A stretch of DNA of 64,000 bases from Trinickia violacea (GCF_005280735.1 NZ_CP040077.1:434001-498000), one strand, 5' to 3'. Shown: positions 19,638-28,831, counted from the stretch's first letter. Translations and numbers: made by a program. The notes: generated by a model not told the origin, from the letters alone.

Positions 19638-20870
19638 TCAAGGCTTCTCGTGGGTGAAGACCACGCCGCTGTTCGCGAAAGTTCCCGGGCTGACCGTACT
19701 GTTCGCATCATCCGTGCCTTGCGTATCTTGCGCATCTTGCGTGCCGGCGGCGCCCGGTTCGGCGAGCTTGCCGCGCCACAGCAGCTCGAACTGCGTGCCG
19801 TTCGGTTCCGTTTGCAGGATGCGCACCGGCAGCCAGCCGAGCGACGGCGCGAGCCACACGTCGATTCGCCGCTTGTCACCGTCCTGGCGCGGCAGGCGCA
19901 TGAAGTGGCGGGCGGCGACGAAGCCGCCGCGGGTGTGGACCGTCTCGTCTCCGATCGTTTCGATCGGCCAGATCTGTCCGCTGTCGTTGTCCGCCACGTA
20001 GAACTGGCGGGTGACGCCTGGCTGATACGTGTTCGGGGCGCCGCGCACGAGGCTCGCGAGCTGCATCACGAGGCTGAAGCGGTCCTGCGCGCCGTCGGGG
20101 AGCGCGAGCGTGGCCGGCGTCTTTGTGAAGGCGATTTGTTTCGTCGTGTGATTGAAGATCGTGACGTCTTCGGGACGGCGTCCGCGTTTTTCGATGTATT
20201 GCTCGGGGGCGAGACCGAAGGCGTCGATGCGGCCGTGGCTCGAATACGAGAACGTGCCGACGAACGGCAGCGGCACCGCGACCACCATCTCGTAACTCTG
20301 GCCGTCGCTCGACCAGTGGATCGTGCCCGGTTGATTTTGCACGCCGTTGTAGAAAGTGTCGTAGTTCAGGTCACCCGATGGCGGGACGGAGAACTTGAGA
20401 CCCGGGCTCGGCTGCGCGGCGACAGCGTTGCTTGGGTGGGCGTTGCCGGCGGCGGTGCCGCTGGCGGCCGTTGTGGCGGCGGCCGTTGCCGTGGCGGGAG
20501 CGCTTGCCGCCGTGGCATCCGACGCTACTGCTGTCGTTGTGGCTTTCGGCGTTGCGTCCGGATGGATCGCGCTCAGCCCATGCTCGCCCGCTGAGCGCGG
20601 TTTGCTCGCGTGCGCGGCTGGCGCCGGACGCGGCGCCTCGCTCGCGGGTTTGCGCTCGATGCGCTGCGGTGTCAGCAGTGCGACTTGAACCGGGGCATGG
20701 GCCTCGTCCGTCGAGTTGAACGTGTCGCGATGATGCTCGAACCACTCGCCCGCGACCCAGTGCATCGCGAGCACCGCGACCAGCACCGCGGCCCAGCGCC
20801 AGCCGCGCGGCGACGGCACGCGAGGCTCGCGCGCAGCGACGGTATTGGGCTTGGTGAGAGTGGACGACAT
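19638..20870 (-). CDS. DUF3108 domain protein, membrane-anchored
   Basis: A 410-residue protein. A single N-terminal membrane segment (WRWAAVLVAVLAMHWVAGEWF) is followed by a long Ala/Thr/Pro-rich linker (about residues 65-155). A C-terminal DUF3108 domain then contains PSGDLNYDTFYNGVQNQPGTIHWSSDGQSYEM, IDAFGLAPEQYIEKRGRR and LGWLPVRILQTEPNGTQFELLWRG. DUF3108 proteins are predicted periplasmic beta-rich domains of unknown role. The TonB-like layout (anchor, extended linker, compact domain) suggests the domain reaches across the periplasm. That is inference. Confidence 0.85.
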   Translation of the reverse strand: MSSTLTKPNTVAAREPRVPSPRGWRWAAVLVAVLAMHWVAGEWFEHHRDTFNSTDEAHAPVQVALLTPQRIERKPASEAPRPAPAAHASKPRSAGEHGLSAIHPDATPKATTTAVASDATAASAPATATAAATTAASGTAAGNAHPSNAVAAQPSPGLKFSVPPSGDLNYDTFYNGVQNQPGTIHWSSDGQSYEMVVAVPLPFVGTFSYSSHGRIDAFGLAPEQYIEKRGRRPEDVTIFNHTTKQIAFTKTPATLALPDGAQDRFSLVMQLASLVRGAPNTYQPGVTRQFYVADNDSGQIWPIETIGDETVHTRGGFVAARHFMRLPRQDGDKRRIDVWLAPSLGWLPVRILQTEPNGTQFELLWRGKLAEPGAAGTQDAQDTQGTDDANSTVSPGTFANSGVVFTHEKP

Positions 20871-20941
20871 GGAAACCGGCAGTTTTTACTGAAATCGATC
20901 GAAGCGTCAGTGCTGGAAGCCGCGCAGCAACGCGTTAGCGG

Positions 20942-21853
20942 CTACCGTGGCGTCGGACTATACCCGAGTTCATAGGACAGTTTTTTCGCGCAGGCGTGCA
21001 GCTCGACGGCGATTTCGCCTTCCCAGCGGATATCGAACACGCCTTCGTGTCCAAGCGCGATCAGTCCGAGCGCGAGGTCGCCTTCGGCATCGAACACCGG
21101 CACGCAGAACGCGTGGATTGTCGGCAGCAGCATGCCTTCGACGCGTGCGCCTTCATGTTCCCGCACTTCGGTCAGTGCGCGCTCGAGCTCCTCGGCCGTG
21201 CGCGGCCCGTTGCCGTACGCCGTGTGCCGCGAATCCGCGAGCTCGCGCTCGATCATCGCGTCGGTTTTGCTGCGCGGCAAATACGCAGCGAAGAGGAGAC
21301 CGGTCGCGGAACCGAGCAGCGGCATCACATCGCCGAGCTTCAGCGACGCCTTGGCCGGATGGCTCGACTCGGTCCAGTGCACGACGGTCGGCCCCTGGTT
21401 GCCCCACACCGCGATGCCCAGGGTCTGGTCGAGCCGATCGCGAAGGTCGGCGAGCGCGAGGCGCGCGAGCTTCACGCCGTCGACGCGCGCAAGACGCGCA
21501 AGCCCCATCTGCAGCGCGAAGCCGCCGAGTTCATAGCGCCCGGACACGGGATCTTGCGCGACCGCGCCGAGCCGCTGGAAGCTCACCAGATACCGGTGCG
21601 CCTTCGCAGGACTCATTCCCGCGCGCTGCGCGAGGTCGCGCAGCATCATCGCGCGCGGCTCGCGGGTGAGCACGTCGAGCAGACGAAAGCCGACTTCGAT
21701 CGATTGAATCCCCGAGCGGACTTTTTCTTCGGCGCTTTCGTCCGTCGAGTCGGCCGAGTCAGCCGAGTCGACGAGATCGTCGTCGGCCGGATCGGCTGCG
21801 GAGGATGGGTCGAGCGTGGCTTTGGCGGTGCCGAGGCGGGTGGAGGCGGACAT
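20942..21853 (-). CDS. IclR-family transcriptional regulator
   Basis: A 303-residue regulator from the ATG at 21853 (MSASTR). An acidic, Asp/Ser-rich N-terminal extension of about 45 residues precedes the winged helix (SIEVGFRLLDVLTREPRAMMLRDLAQRAGMSPAKAHRYLVSFQRLGAV). The IclR effector-binding domain then follows (KLARLALADLRDRLDQTLGIAVWG...FAAYLPRS...ARVEGMLLPTIHAFCVPVFDAEGDLALGLIALG). It is divergent from the fumarylacetoacetate-hydrolase-like gene, with a 170-bp shared control region. It therefore probably controls that catabolic series. The ligand is likely a small carboxylic or aromatic acid, as for relatives. Confidence 0.9.
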   Translation of the reverse strand: MSASTRLGTAKATLDPSSAADPADDDLVDSADSADSTDESAEEKVRSGIQSIEVGFRLLDVLTREPRAMMLRDLAQRAGMSPAKAHRYLVSFQRLGAVAQDPVSGRYELGGFALQMGLARLARVDGVKLARLALADLRDRLDQTLGIAVWGNQGPTVVHWTESSHPAKASLKLGDVMPLLGSATGLLFAAYLPRSKTDAMIERELADSRHTAYGNGPRTAEELERALTEVREHEGARVEGMLLPTIHAFCVPVFDAEGDLALGLIALGHEGVFDIRWEGEIAVELHACAKKLSYELGYSPTPR

Positions 21854-21954
21854 GAGCGAGGCGCGCAGGCGCGGAAGTGGTGCGGGGCAGGGCTGGGGTC
21901 GATAGCGTGTCAGGCGAGCGTCGGACGAAGATCGTACGAAATGCCGGAGCAGCT

Positions 21955-21983
21955 TTGGCCCCATGGATTCACCATCGTAAAAT
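21955..21983 (+). promoter_or_regulatory. Candidate sigma-70 promoter for the FAH-family gene
   Basis: TTGGCC at 21955-21960 is separated by 17 bases from TAAAAT at 21978-21983. The start would be near 21990, 35 bp before the ATG. The motif GGATTC / AGATTCC is repeated around the -10 box (21965-21990) and could be part of an IclR site. Confidence 0.45.
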
Positions 21984-22023
21984 AGATTCCCTCTATCGTC
22001 ACTACAACCGCCCCAATCCTCCT

Positions 22024-23016
22024 ATGAAACTTGCCACGCTGAAGGACGGCTCGCGCGACGGCCAACTGATCGTCGTCTCCCGCGACTTGCGCACTGCCGC
22101 CATTGCCGACGCGATCGCGCCGACGCTGCAGCGCGCGCTCGACGACTGGCCGTTCTACGCGCCGCAGCTCCAGGATCTGTACGACGCGCTGAACCAGGGC
22201 CGCGCGCGCAACACGTTCTCGTTCGACGCGAAGGATTGCATGGCGCCGCTGCCGCGCGCGTTCCAGTGGGCCGACGGCTCCGCCTACGTGAACCACGTCG
22301 AGCTCGTGCGGCGCGCACGCGGCGCCGAGATGCCGCCCGAGTTCTGGACCGATCCGCTGATGTACCAGGGCGGCAGCGATGACTTCATCGGCCCGAAGGA
22401 CGACATCGTCTGCGCATCGGAGGCATTCGGCATCGATTTCGAGGCGGAAGTCGCGGTGATCACGTCCGATGTGCCGATGGGCGCGACGCCCGAGCAGGCG
22501 CTAAAGGGCGTGCGGCTCCTGATGCTCGTCAACGACGTATCGCTGCGCAACCTGATCCCGGCCGAGCTCGCGAAAGGCTTCGGTTTCTTCCAAAGCAAGC
22601 CGGCGACGTCGTTCTCGCCGGTCGCCGTGACGCCTGACGAACTCGGCGAGCACTGGCGCGAAGGGCGCGTGCATCGTCCGATGATCGTCCACTGGAACGA
22701 CAAGAAAGTCGGCCAGCCCGAGGCGGGCGTCGACATGGTCTTCCACTTCGGCCAACTGATCGCGCACGCGGCGAAGACGCGCAACCTGCGTGCCGGGGCG
22801 ATCGTCGGCTCGGGCACGGTTTCGAACCAGGACGCAAAGCGCGGCTACTGTTGCATCGCCGAGAAGCGCTGTCTCGAGACGATCGAGCACGGCGCGGCGC
22901 AGACCGAATTCATGAAGTACGGCGACACGGTGAGGATCGAGATGTTCGACGAGGCGGGCAAGTCGATCTTCGGTTCGATCGAGCAGTCGGTCGCGCCGCT
23001 GGACGGCGCGGGCTGA
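22024..23016 (+). CDS. Fumarylacetoacetate hydrolase family protein
   Basis: A 330-residue FAH-superfamily enzyme that cleaves or hydrates beta-keto acid type substrates with a divalent metal. Family features are FSFDAKDCMAPLPRAFQWADGSAYVNHVELVR, MYQGGSDDFIGPKDD, the acidic metal ligands in GIDFEAEVAVITSDVPMG, VNDVSLRNLIPAELAKGFGFFQSKPATSFSPVAV, and GAIVGSGTVSNQD. In the genome it starts a plus-strand series with a substrate-binding protein and an enoyl-CoA hydratase, and is divergent from an IclR regulator. This points to catabolism of an aromatic or branched acid. True fumarylacetoacetase activity is not established. Confidence 0.9.
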   Translation: MKLATLKDGSRDGQLIVVSRDLRTAAIADAIAPTLQRALDDWPFYAPQLQDLYDALNQGRARNTFSFDAKDCMAPLPRAFQWADGSAYVNHVELVRRARGAEMPPEFWTDPLMYQGGSDDFIGPKDDIVCASEAFGIDFEAEVAVITSDVPMGATPEQALKGVRLLMLVNDVSLRNLIPAELAKGFGFFQSKPATSFSPVAVTPDELGEHWREGRVHRPMIVHWNDKKVGQPEAGVDMVFHFGQLIAHAAKTRNLRAGAIVGSGTVSNQDAKRGYCCIAEKRCLETIEHGAAQTEFMKYGDTVRIEMFDEAGKSIFGSIEQSVAPLDGAG

Positions 23017-23063
23017 ATTCCACGCAATTCCACGTAATAACAACGATGAAATAGGAGACTGGG

Positions 23064-24245
23064 ATGCAGCGATTTCCCTCTGTAGCACTTGGCCTTCCGC
23101 GCTTGGCCATTGGATGCGCGGCCGCTGCCGCGATGTTGGCGCCGGCGCTGGCGCTCGCTCAAGTCAAGATCGGCCTGGTGCTGTCGCTGACGGGGCCCGC
23201 TGCATCGCTCGGCATTCCCGCGCGCGATACGGCGCTGATGCTGCCTCGCGAAATCGCCGGGCAGAAAATCGAATACATCGTGCTCGACGATGCGTCGGAC
23301 ACGACGCAAGCCGTGCAGGACACGCAAAAGCTGATCTCCGAGCAGCACGTCGACGCGATCATCGGCTCGTCGACGACGCCCAACTCGCTCGCGATGCTCG
23401 ACACCGTGGCGAGCGGCGAGACGCCCGCGATCTCGCTCGCCTCGTCGGCGAAGATCATCGAGCCCGTGGACGCCAAACGCCACTGGATGTTCAAGACGCC
23501 GCAAACCGACGCGATGATGGCCTCGGCGATCGCCGAGCACGCGAGCAACCATGGCGTGAAGACGATCGCCTACATCGGCCAGGCCGACGCGCTCGGCGAG
23601 ACGTTCTACGCCGAAGTCGCGAAGTTCGCGCAGATCCATCACATCGAGATCGTCGCGAACGAGCGCTTCAACCGCACCGATCCGAGCGTGACCGGCCAGG
23701 TGCTCAAGATCATGGCGGCGAAGCCCGGCGCGGTCGTGGTCGGCGCGGCCGGCACGCCTGCCGCGCTGCCGCCGAAGACGCTCGTCCAGCGCGGCTACAA
23801 GGGGACGATCTATCACAACCACGGCGTCGGCAATAACGACTTCCTGCGCGTGTGCGGCGCCGACTGCAACGGCACGTTCCTGCCCGCGAGCCCCGTGCTC
23901 GTCGCCGCGCAACTTCCCGGCGACCATCCTTCGAAGCGCATCGCGCTCGATTACGTCGCGCGTTTCGAAGCGCAGCATGGCGCGGGCAGCGTGTCGGCGT
24001 TTGGCGCGTATACGTGGGACGCGGGGATGCTGCTCGCCAACGCGATACCGGTTGCGCTGAAGAGCGGCGCGCCCGGCACGCCGGCGTTCCGCCACGCGCT
24101 GCGCGACGCGCTCGAAGCGACGCACGGGCTCGCCGACACGAACGGCGTCGTCAACATGAGCGCGACCGATCACCTCGGGCTCGACCAACGCGCCCGCGTG
24201 ATGGTGGAGATCGTCAACGGCAAGTGGGCGTACCAGGCGCGGTGA
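23064..24245 (+). CDS. Branched-chain amino acid type ABC substrate-binding protein
   Basis: A 393-residue periplasmic binding protein of the LivJ/Leu-Ile-Val type. The signal peptide is MQRFPSVALGLPRLAIGCAAAAAMLAPALALA, followed by QVKIGLVLSLTGPAASLGIPARDTALML. Further family blocks are DDASDTTQAVQDTQKLISEQHVDAIIGSSTTPNSLAM and a C-terminal GAYTWDAGMLLANAI. Members bind amino acids, aromatic acids or urea-like ligands. No permease or ATPase genes accompany it. A GGAGACTGGG stretch precedes the ATG. It lies 47 bp after the FAH-family gene, so they are likely co-transcribed. Confidence 0.9.
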   Translation: MQRFPSVALGLPRLAIGCAAAAAMLAPALALAQVKIGLVLSLTGPAASLGIPARDTALMLPREIAGQKIEYIVLDDASDTTQAVQDTQKLISEQHVDAIIGSSTTPNSLAMLDTVASGETPAISLASSAKIIEPVDAKRHWMFKTPQTDAMMASAIAEHASNHGVKTIAYIGQADALGETFYAEVAKFAQIHHIEIVANERFNRTDPSVTGQVLKIMAAKPGAVVVGAAGTPAALPPKTLVQRGYKGTIYHNHGVGNNDFLRVCGADCNGTFLPASPVLVAAQLPGDHPSKRIALDYVARFEAQHGAGSVSAFGAYTWDAGMLLANAIPVALKSGAPGTPAFRHALRDALEATHGLADTNGVVNMSATDHLGLDQRARVMVEIVNGKWAYQAR

Positions 24246-24322
24246 GCGCCGCTCTCGACATTCGATTAACGCCTACCATGCATGCATCGACACCCGGTCG
24301 CAGCGACCCGAAGGACACGGCC

Positions 24323-25150
24323 ATGAACGACGCTCCCTTCTATGCCCACTACAAGTCATTGCGCCTGCGCCGGCATCCGCACGGCATCCTCGAAATCGTG
24401 ATGAGCGGCGAGGGCGCGAACAAGAGCAACCTCGCCACCGCCGACGAGCAGATGCACCGCGAGCTCGCCGAGATCTGGCGCGACGTCGACCGCGATCCCG
24501 AGACGCGCGTCGCCGTGATCCGCGGCGAGGGCAAGGGCTTTTCGGCGGGCGGCGATCTGCACCTCGTCGAGCAGATGGCGACGCATTTCGAGGTGCGCGC
24601 GCGCGTCTGGCGCGAGGCGCGCGACCTCGTCTACAACGTGATCAATTGCGGCAAGCCGATCGTGTCGGCGATGCATGGACCGGCGGTCGGCGCGGGGCTC
24701 GTCGCCGGGTTGCTCGCGGACATTTCGATCGCGGCAAAGAGCGCGCGCATCATCGACGGCCATACGCGCCTGGGTGTCGCGGCCGGCGATCATGCCGCGA
24801 TCGTCTGGCCGCTGTTGTGCGGCATGGCGAAGGCGAAGTACTACCTGATGCTGTGCGAGCCCGTGAGCGGCGAGGAAGCGGAGCGCATCGGGCTCGTCTC
24901 GCTCGCGGTCGACGACAACGATCTGCTGCCGAAGGCGTTCGAAGTCGCGACCAAGCTCGCGAACGGCTCGCAGACCGCGATCCGCTGGACCAAGTACGCG
25001 TTGAACAACTGGCTGCGCATGGCGGGGCCGTCGTTCGATACGTCGCTCGCGCTCGAATTCATGGGCTTTTCGGGGCCGGACGTGCACGAAGGCGTGAGTT
25101 CGCTGCGCGAGCGCCGCGCGCCGGATTTTCCGGGCGGCGATCCGTTCTGA
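24323..25150 (+). CDS. Enoyl-CoA hydratase/isomerase family protein
   Basis: A 275-residue crotonase-fold enzyme. The start at 24323 is preceded by GAAGGA; an ATG at 24278 is less likely. The first oxyanion-hole block is EGKGFSAGGDLHLVEQM, and the second is MHGPAVGAGLVAGLLADISIAAKSARIIDGHTRLGVAAGDHAAIVWP. The usual catalytic glutamates are not obvious in the second block (GDHAAIVW), so the reaction may differ from hydration. It ends GVSSLRERRAPDFPGGDPF, a common crotonase tail. It probably acts on the CoA thioester of the compound processed by the preceding genes. Confidence 0.88.
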   Translation: MNDAPFYAHYKSLRLRRHPHGILEIVMSGEGANKSNLATADEQMHRELAEIWRDVDRDPETRVAVIRGEGKGFSAGGDLHLVEQMATHFEVRARVWREARDLVYNVINCGKPIVSAMHGPAVGAGLVAGLLADISIAAKSARIIDGHTRLGVAAGDHAAIVWPLLCGMAKAKYYLMLCEPVSGEEAERIGLVSLAVDDNDLLPKAFEVATKLANGSQTAIRWTKYALNNWLRMAGPSFDTSLALEFMGFSGPDVHEGVSSLRERRAPDFPGGDPF

Positions 25151-25245
25151 CCGCTCCGGCGCGAAGCGCGGTTGCCGGCGGCGTGCCGCTTGCGCAAGGT
25201 ATGATCGATTGAGTCACTTGAATGAGTCCACAGGGAGAGATGCAC

Positions 25246-26067
25246 ATGACCGACAACGCCGGCGCCATGCCGCCCTTTCCGGGTTTCCCGGGTTTTCCGC
25301 CTGCCGAAATGCTCGACAAGATGTGGGACATGATGCGTCTCACGCCGTTCGGCTCCGCGTTTCCGGGCATGCAGCCCGGCGCCGCTCAGGGGTTTTCGCC
25401 GTCGCTGTCCGCGGTGTCGGACATGATGTCCCCGCTCATGAGCGTCGAGGAGCTCGACAAGCGCATCACCGATATGCGCGCGGTCGAGCAGTGGCTCAAG
25501 CTCAATCTGAACATGCTGCAATCGGCGATCCAGGCGCTCGAGGTGCAGCGCGCCACGCTCGCGACGCTGCGCGCGTTTGGCTCGTTCGCGCAGGCGTCGA
25601 TGGCGCAGGCGGCTCAGGAAGCGCAAGGGGCTGCTGCGAAGGCGGCGGAGACGGCGTCGTGGGCGCGGTCGTCCGCGGCGGCGCCGAATGCGCAGCCCGA
25701 CGCGACGGCGAGCAACGCGGAGGCGCCCAAGGAAGAGCCCGCCGCCGAGGGCGCATCGGGTGCCCCGGGTGCGGCGCCGTTCGATCCGTCCGGCTGGTGG
25801 AATCTGCTGCAAACGCAGTTCAACCAGCTCGCGCAGTTCGCGATGGCGCAGCCGGGCGCGGCGCCGGGGGCCGAGCACGCGGAGGCGTCGGACGTGGCCG
25901 AATTCGCCAAGGATGCCGAAGAGGAAGCGCAAGCTGCCGCAAAGGCGGCCACGGACAAAACGGCGGGCGAGGCCGCCAAGCCGGCGGCGGCCAAGCGGCC
26001 GGCGGCGAAGCGCGCCGCGCCCAAGTCCGGCGCCAAGGCGGCGGGCACGCCGCCCGAGGACAAATAA
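25246..26067 (+). CDS. phaM: PhaM-type polyhydroxyalkanoate granule protein
   Basis: A 273-residue protein of the PhaM family. In Ralstonia/Cupriavidus PhaM binds PHA synthase, the granule and the nucleoid. The N-terminal third is Pro/Phe/Met-rich (AMPPFPGFPGFPPAEMLDKMWDMMRLTPFG). A helical segment follows (SVEELDKRITDMRAVEQWLKLNLNMLQSAIQALEVQRATLATLRAFG). The tail from about residue 225 is Ala/Lys/Pro-rich (KPAAAKRPAAKRAAPKSGAK), a histone-like DNA-binding tail. AGGGAGA stands 7 bases before the ATG at 25246. It is followed by a patatin-like gene, which might touch the granule surface; that link is inference. Confidence 0.85.
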   Translation: MTDNAGAMPPFPGFPGFPPAEMLDKMWDMMRLTPFGSAFPGMQPGAAQGFSPSLSAVSDMMSPLMSVEELDKRITDMRAVEQWLKLNLNMLQSAIQALEVQRATLATLRAFGSFAQASMAQAAQEAQGAAAKAAETASWARSSAAAPNAQPDATASNAEAPKEEPAAEGASGAPGAAPFDPSGWWNLLQTQFNQLAQFAMAQPGAAPGAEHAEASDVAEFAKDAEEEAQAAAKAATDKTAGEAAKPAAAKRPAAKRAAPKSGAKAAGTPPEDK

Positions 26068-26121
26068 GCACGGCGGGGGCCACGTGATCGGAGCCGGCGC
26101 CAGCCTTTCGATTGTCGAATC

Positions 26122-27312
26122 GTGCGGCTCGCGCTCGTCCTGATGGGCGGCGGCGCCCGCGCCGCTTATCAGGTCGGGGCGCTCAAGGCGCTCGCCGAAA
26201 TCGCCCGCGGCGTCGATCCGGCGCGCCGCGCGACGCCTTTCACCATCATCTGCGGCACGTCGGCGGGCGCGATCAACGCGACGTCCATCGCAAGTCACGC
26301 CGACGATTTCCAGCATGGCGCCGATCGCCTGATCGAGTTCTGGTCGACTATCCGCGCGCGCCACGTGTATCGGACCGACTGGCCGGGCGTCGCCGCCGCC
26401 GGCGCGCGCTGGCTGGCCGCGATGAGCTTCGGCTGGGCCGTGCGCCGCTCGCCGCGCGCGCTCTTCGACAACGCGCCGCTCGCGCATCTGCTGCGCGGCG
26501 CGCTCAGCTTCCATCGCATCGAGCAGATGCTCGACACGCGCGCGTTGCATGCGCTGTCGATCACGGCGCTCAGCTATTCGACCGGCCGGCATCTGACCTT
26601 CTACCAAGCGGACGAGCCGATTCACGCGTGGCGGCGCGCGCAGCGCACCGCGCGGATGGTCGCGCTCGATTCGGCGCATTTGCTCGCGTCATCGGCGATT
26701 CCGTTCATTTTCCCGGCGGTGCCGCTCGAGCTCGACGGCCAGACCGAATTCTTCGGCGACGGCTCGATTCGCCAGATCGCGCCGCTTTCCCCGGCGATCC
26801 ACTTCGGCGCGGACCGCATCGTCGTGCTCGGCGCGGCCGCGCCGCGTCCCGAGGTGCCGGCGGCGGCCGGTGTCGAAAGCGGCTACCCGTCGCTCGCGCA
26901 GATTGGACAGCAGGTGCTGGCGAGCGTCTTCCTCGACTCGATCGGCGCCGATATCGAGCGGATCGAGCACATCAACGGCATGGTCCGGCATCTGCCGCAT
27001 CAGGTGGAGCCGGAAAGCGGCTGGCGTCACGTCGACGTCTTGGCGATCGCGCCATCCGAGCGCATCGAAGTGATCGCGGCGCGCCACTTGAAGCGCCTGC
27101 CGCTGACGGTGCGCGGCCTGTTGGGCGCGGTCGGCGGCAATCGCGCGGCGGGCGCGGCGTTTGCGAGCTATCTGCTGTTCGAGGCCGAGTTCGCGCGCGA
27201 GCTGATCGAGCTCGGCTACCGGGATACGCTCGCGAGCCGCGACCCGCTGGCGCAATGGATCGAGACGGCGGAGCACGCGGGCGGCAACGGCGGCGGTCCA
27301 AGGGAGTACTGA
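26122..27312 (+). CDS. Patatin-like phospholipase
   Basis: A 396-residue patatin-family acyl hydrolase with a GTG start. The oxyanion-hole glycines are in LVLMGGGARAAYQVGAL (residues 6-21). The nucleophile is Ser47 in GTSAG, and the dyad Asp213 is in FFGDGSIRQIAPLSPAIHFGADRIVVLG. No signal peptide is seen, so it is likely cytoplasmic or peripheral. Length and the C-terminal helical region are typical of the bacterial RssA/YchK-like subgroup with an extended C-terminus. Substrates may be membrane lipid or, given phaM upstream, polyester-granule-associated lipid. Neither is demonstrated. Confidence 0.9.
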   Translation: MRLALVLMGGGARAAYQVGALKALAEIARGVDPARRATPFTIICGTSAGAINATSIASHADDFQHGADRLIEFWSTIRARHVYRTDWPGVAAAGARWLAAMSFGWAVRRSPRALFDNAPLAHLLRGALSFHRIEQMLDTRALHALSITALSYSTGRHLTFYQADEPIHAWRRAQRTARMVALDSAHLLASSAIPFIFPAVPLELDGQTEFFGDGSIRQIAPLSPAIHFGADRIVVLGAAAPRPEVPAAAGVESGYPSLAQIGQQVLASVFLDSIGADIERIEHINGMVRHLPHQVEPESGWRHVDVLAIAPSERIEVIAARHLKRLPLTVRGLLGAVGGNRAAGAAFASYLLFEAEFARELIELGYRDTLASRDPLAQWIETAEHAGGNGGGPREY

Positions 27313-27825
27313 CTTTGCGGCTGGAAATCACGAGCGACAAGCGCGCCCGGCACGGCCGAGCGCCTTTTGGCGCAAGGCCGGCGTGCTATTATTATGAAAG
27401 CTCTCGGCCCGCTGTCGTGCATTGACAACAACTCTTCCGGCAGGGCCGCTTACGGCAACTGGTCCAGGCAGCCTGTCGCGCCGCCGTTCAACGGTCGCCG
27501 CTTGGCTCCCACAATATGCAGCCGGCCACGCAAAGCCGGCGCTATCACAGGTACAAGGCATTCCGCACCGTGATTTGTGCCCGTCTGCTCGAAGTGTCCG
27601 CTTCCTGCAACGGGGCAAAGAGTCGCGGAGGCTTCTTCGGACGACATGCGTCCGACGGCTCAATTACCGCGTAAAATTGAAATCTTGGCTGCAATGGCGG
27701 GTGGATTGCCACGTTTGCAGCAACAGTTAAGAGTTAAGAACAGGCGTCGCAATGTTGTTGCGCTGCATGGGACCGGAGTAAGCGCCAAAGCGCTAACTCC
27801 GGATCGACAGATCAGGGGTGGGACG
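27313..27825. other. Long leader/intergenic region before the ferritin-like gene
   Basis: A 513-bp gap with no convincing protein. It contains a TATTAT near 27388, a TTGACA at 27422-27427 without a matching -10 box, a small repeat AGTTAAGAGTTAAG near 27726, and one palindromic repeat at 27773-27802 immediately before the next gene. The promoter of the ferritin-like gene must lie here but cannot be fixed. Confidence 0.4.
27773..27802. repeat. REP-like palindrome, copy 1
   Basis: Arms CCGGAGTAAGCGC and GCGCTAACTCCGG with the loop CAAA. It ends 23 bp before the ATG of the ferritin-like gene, so in the transcript it would sit as a hairpin next to the ribosome-binding site. It belongs to the same family as the copies at 28753 and 28800. 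Confidence 0.8.
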
Positions 27826-28701
27826 ATGAACACCATGCTTTATCCGGAACTTTACAAATCGCTCGAGTCCGTCCGATGGGACATGGAGAAAGACATTCCC
27901 TGGGACAAGTTCGACGCGTCGCTGTTGACCGACGAGCAGGCGGCGACGATCAAGATGAACGCGATCACCGAGTGGTCCGCGCTGCCCGCAACGGAAATGT
28001 TCCTGCGCGACAATCATCACGACAGCGATTTTTCGGCGTTCATGAGCGTGTGGTTCTTCGAAGAGCAGAAGCATTCGCTCGTGCTGATGGAGTACCTGCG
28101 CCGCTTCAAGCCCGAGATGGTGCCGACCGAAGCGGAACTTCACGCGGTGCGCTTCGAATTCGATCCGGCGCCGCCGCTCGAAACGCTGATGCTGCACTTC
28201 TGCGGCGAAATCCGCCTCAATCACTGGTATCGCCGTGCCGCCGAATGGCACACCGAGCCGGTCATCAAGCACATCTACGAAACGATTTCGCGCGATGAAG
28301 CGCGTCATGGCGGCGCGTACCTGCGCTACATGAAGAAGGCGATGGGCAATTTCGGCGACGTCGCGCGCGCGGCGTTCGCGAAGATCGGCGTGCTGATGGC
28401 GTCGGCGCGCCGCACCGAAAAGCCGCTGCACCCCACGAATCTGCACGTGAACCAGTCGCTGTTCCCGCGCGACACGATCCAATCGCGCCTGCCCGATCCC
28501 GAGTGGCTCGAGCGCTGGCTCGACGAGCAGATCCGCTTCGACGACGGCTGGGAGAAGAAGGTGGTCGAGCGCATTCTGCACAACATGTCGCTCTTGTTCG
28601 AGCGCACGTTCACGACGGCGCAGGAACTGAACCGCTATCGCAAGGAAGTCGTGGCGCGTCTGCAGACCGAACAAGGTTCGGCTCAACAGCAGCCCGCTTG
28701 A
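27826..28701 (+). CDS. Ferritin-like di-iron protein
   Basis: A 291-residue all-helical protein of the ferritin/acyl-ACP-desaturase-like superfamily. Iron-ligand motifs are visible: Glu79/Glu80 with His83 in FFEEQKHS, Glu128 in FCGEIRLNHW, Glu140, and the second carboxylate-histidine pair in RDEARHGG (Glu158, His161). The spacing fits a four-helix-bundle di-iron site. There is no signal peptide. It may be an oxidase, a desaturase-like enzyme or an iron-storage relative; the sequence does not decide. GGGGTGGGA precedes the ATG. Palindromic repeats lie on both sides and a strong terminator follows. Confidence 0.8.
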   Translation: MNTMLYPELYKSLESVRWDMEKDIPWDKFDASLLTDEQAATIKMNAITEWSALPATEMFLRDNHHDSDFSAFMSVWFFEEQKHSLVLMEYLRRFKPEMVPTEAELHAVRFEFDPAPPLETLMLHFCGEIRLNHWYRRAAEWHTEPVIKHIYETISRDEARHGGAYLRYMKKAMGNFGDVARAAFAKIGVLMASARRTEKPLHPTNLHVNQSLFPRDTIQSRLPDPEWLERWLDEQIRFDDGWEKKVVERILHNMSLLFERTFTTAQELNRYRKEVVARLQTEQGSAQQQPA

Positions 28702-28712
28702 GGTTTCAGAGT

Positions 28713-28748
28713 AAAAAGCCCGCCGGCGCAATCCGGCGGGCTTTTTTT
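28713..28748 (+). terminator. Terminator of the ferritin-like gene
   Basis: AAAAAGCCCGCCGG, loop CGCAAT, CCGGCGGGC then seven T. It is 11 bp after the stop codon. Confidence 0.9.
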
Positions 28749-28752
28749 GTCG

Positions 28753-28784
28753 ACCGGAGTTAGTGCTTCAGCACTTACTCCGGT
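28753..28784. repeat. REP-like palindrome, copy 2
   Basis: ACCGGAGTTAGTGC, loop TTCA, GCACTTACTCCGGT. Outer arms are identical to those of copy 1 and inner bases differ by compensating changes. It follows the terminator directly. Confidence 0.85.
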
Positions 28785-28799
28785 CCCACGCTGTGGTTG

Positions 28800-28831
28800 C
28801 CTGAAGTTGGCGCTTTAGCGCTTACTTCAGG
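28800..28831. repeat. REP-like palindrome, copy 3 (plus a degenerate fourth copy)
   Basis: CCTGAAGTTGGCGC, loop TTTA, GCGCTTACTTCAGG. Outer arms differ from copies 1 and 2 but the pairing is kept, and the inner GCGCTT is shared. A degenerate fourth copy follows at about 28845-28873 (GACCGGATTAACGC TTTC GCGCTTAC) and runs into the rfaE2 start. GGCCCACAGTGAGTCGACC and GGTCCCACGCTGTGG spacers between copies are also related. Confidence 0.8.
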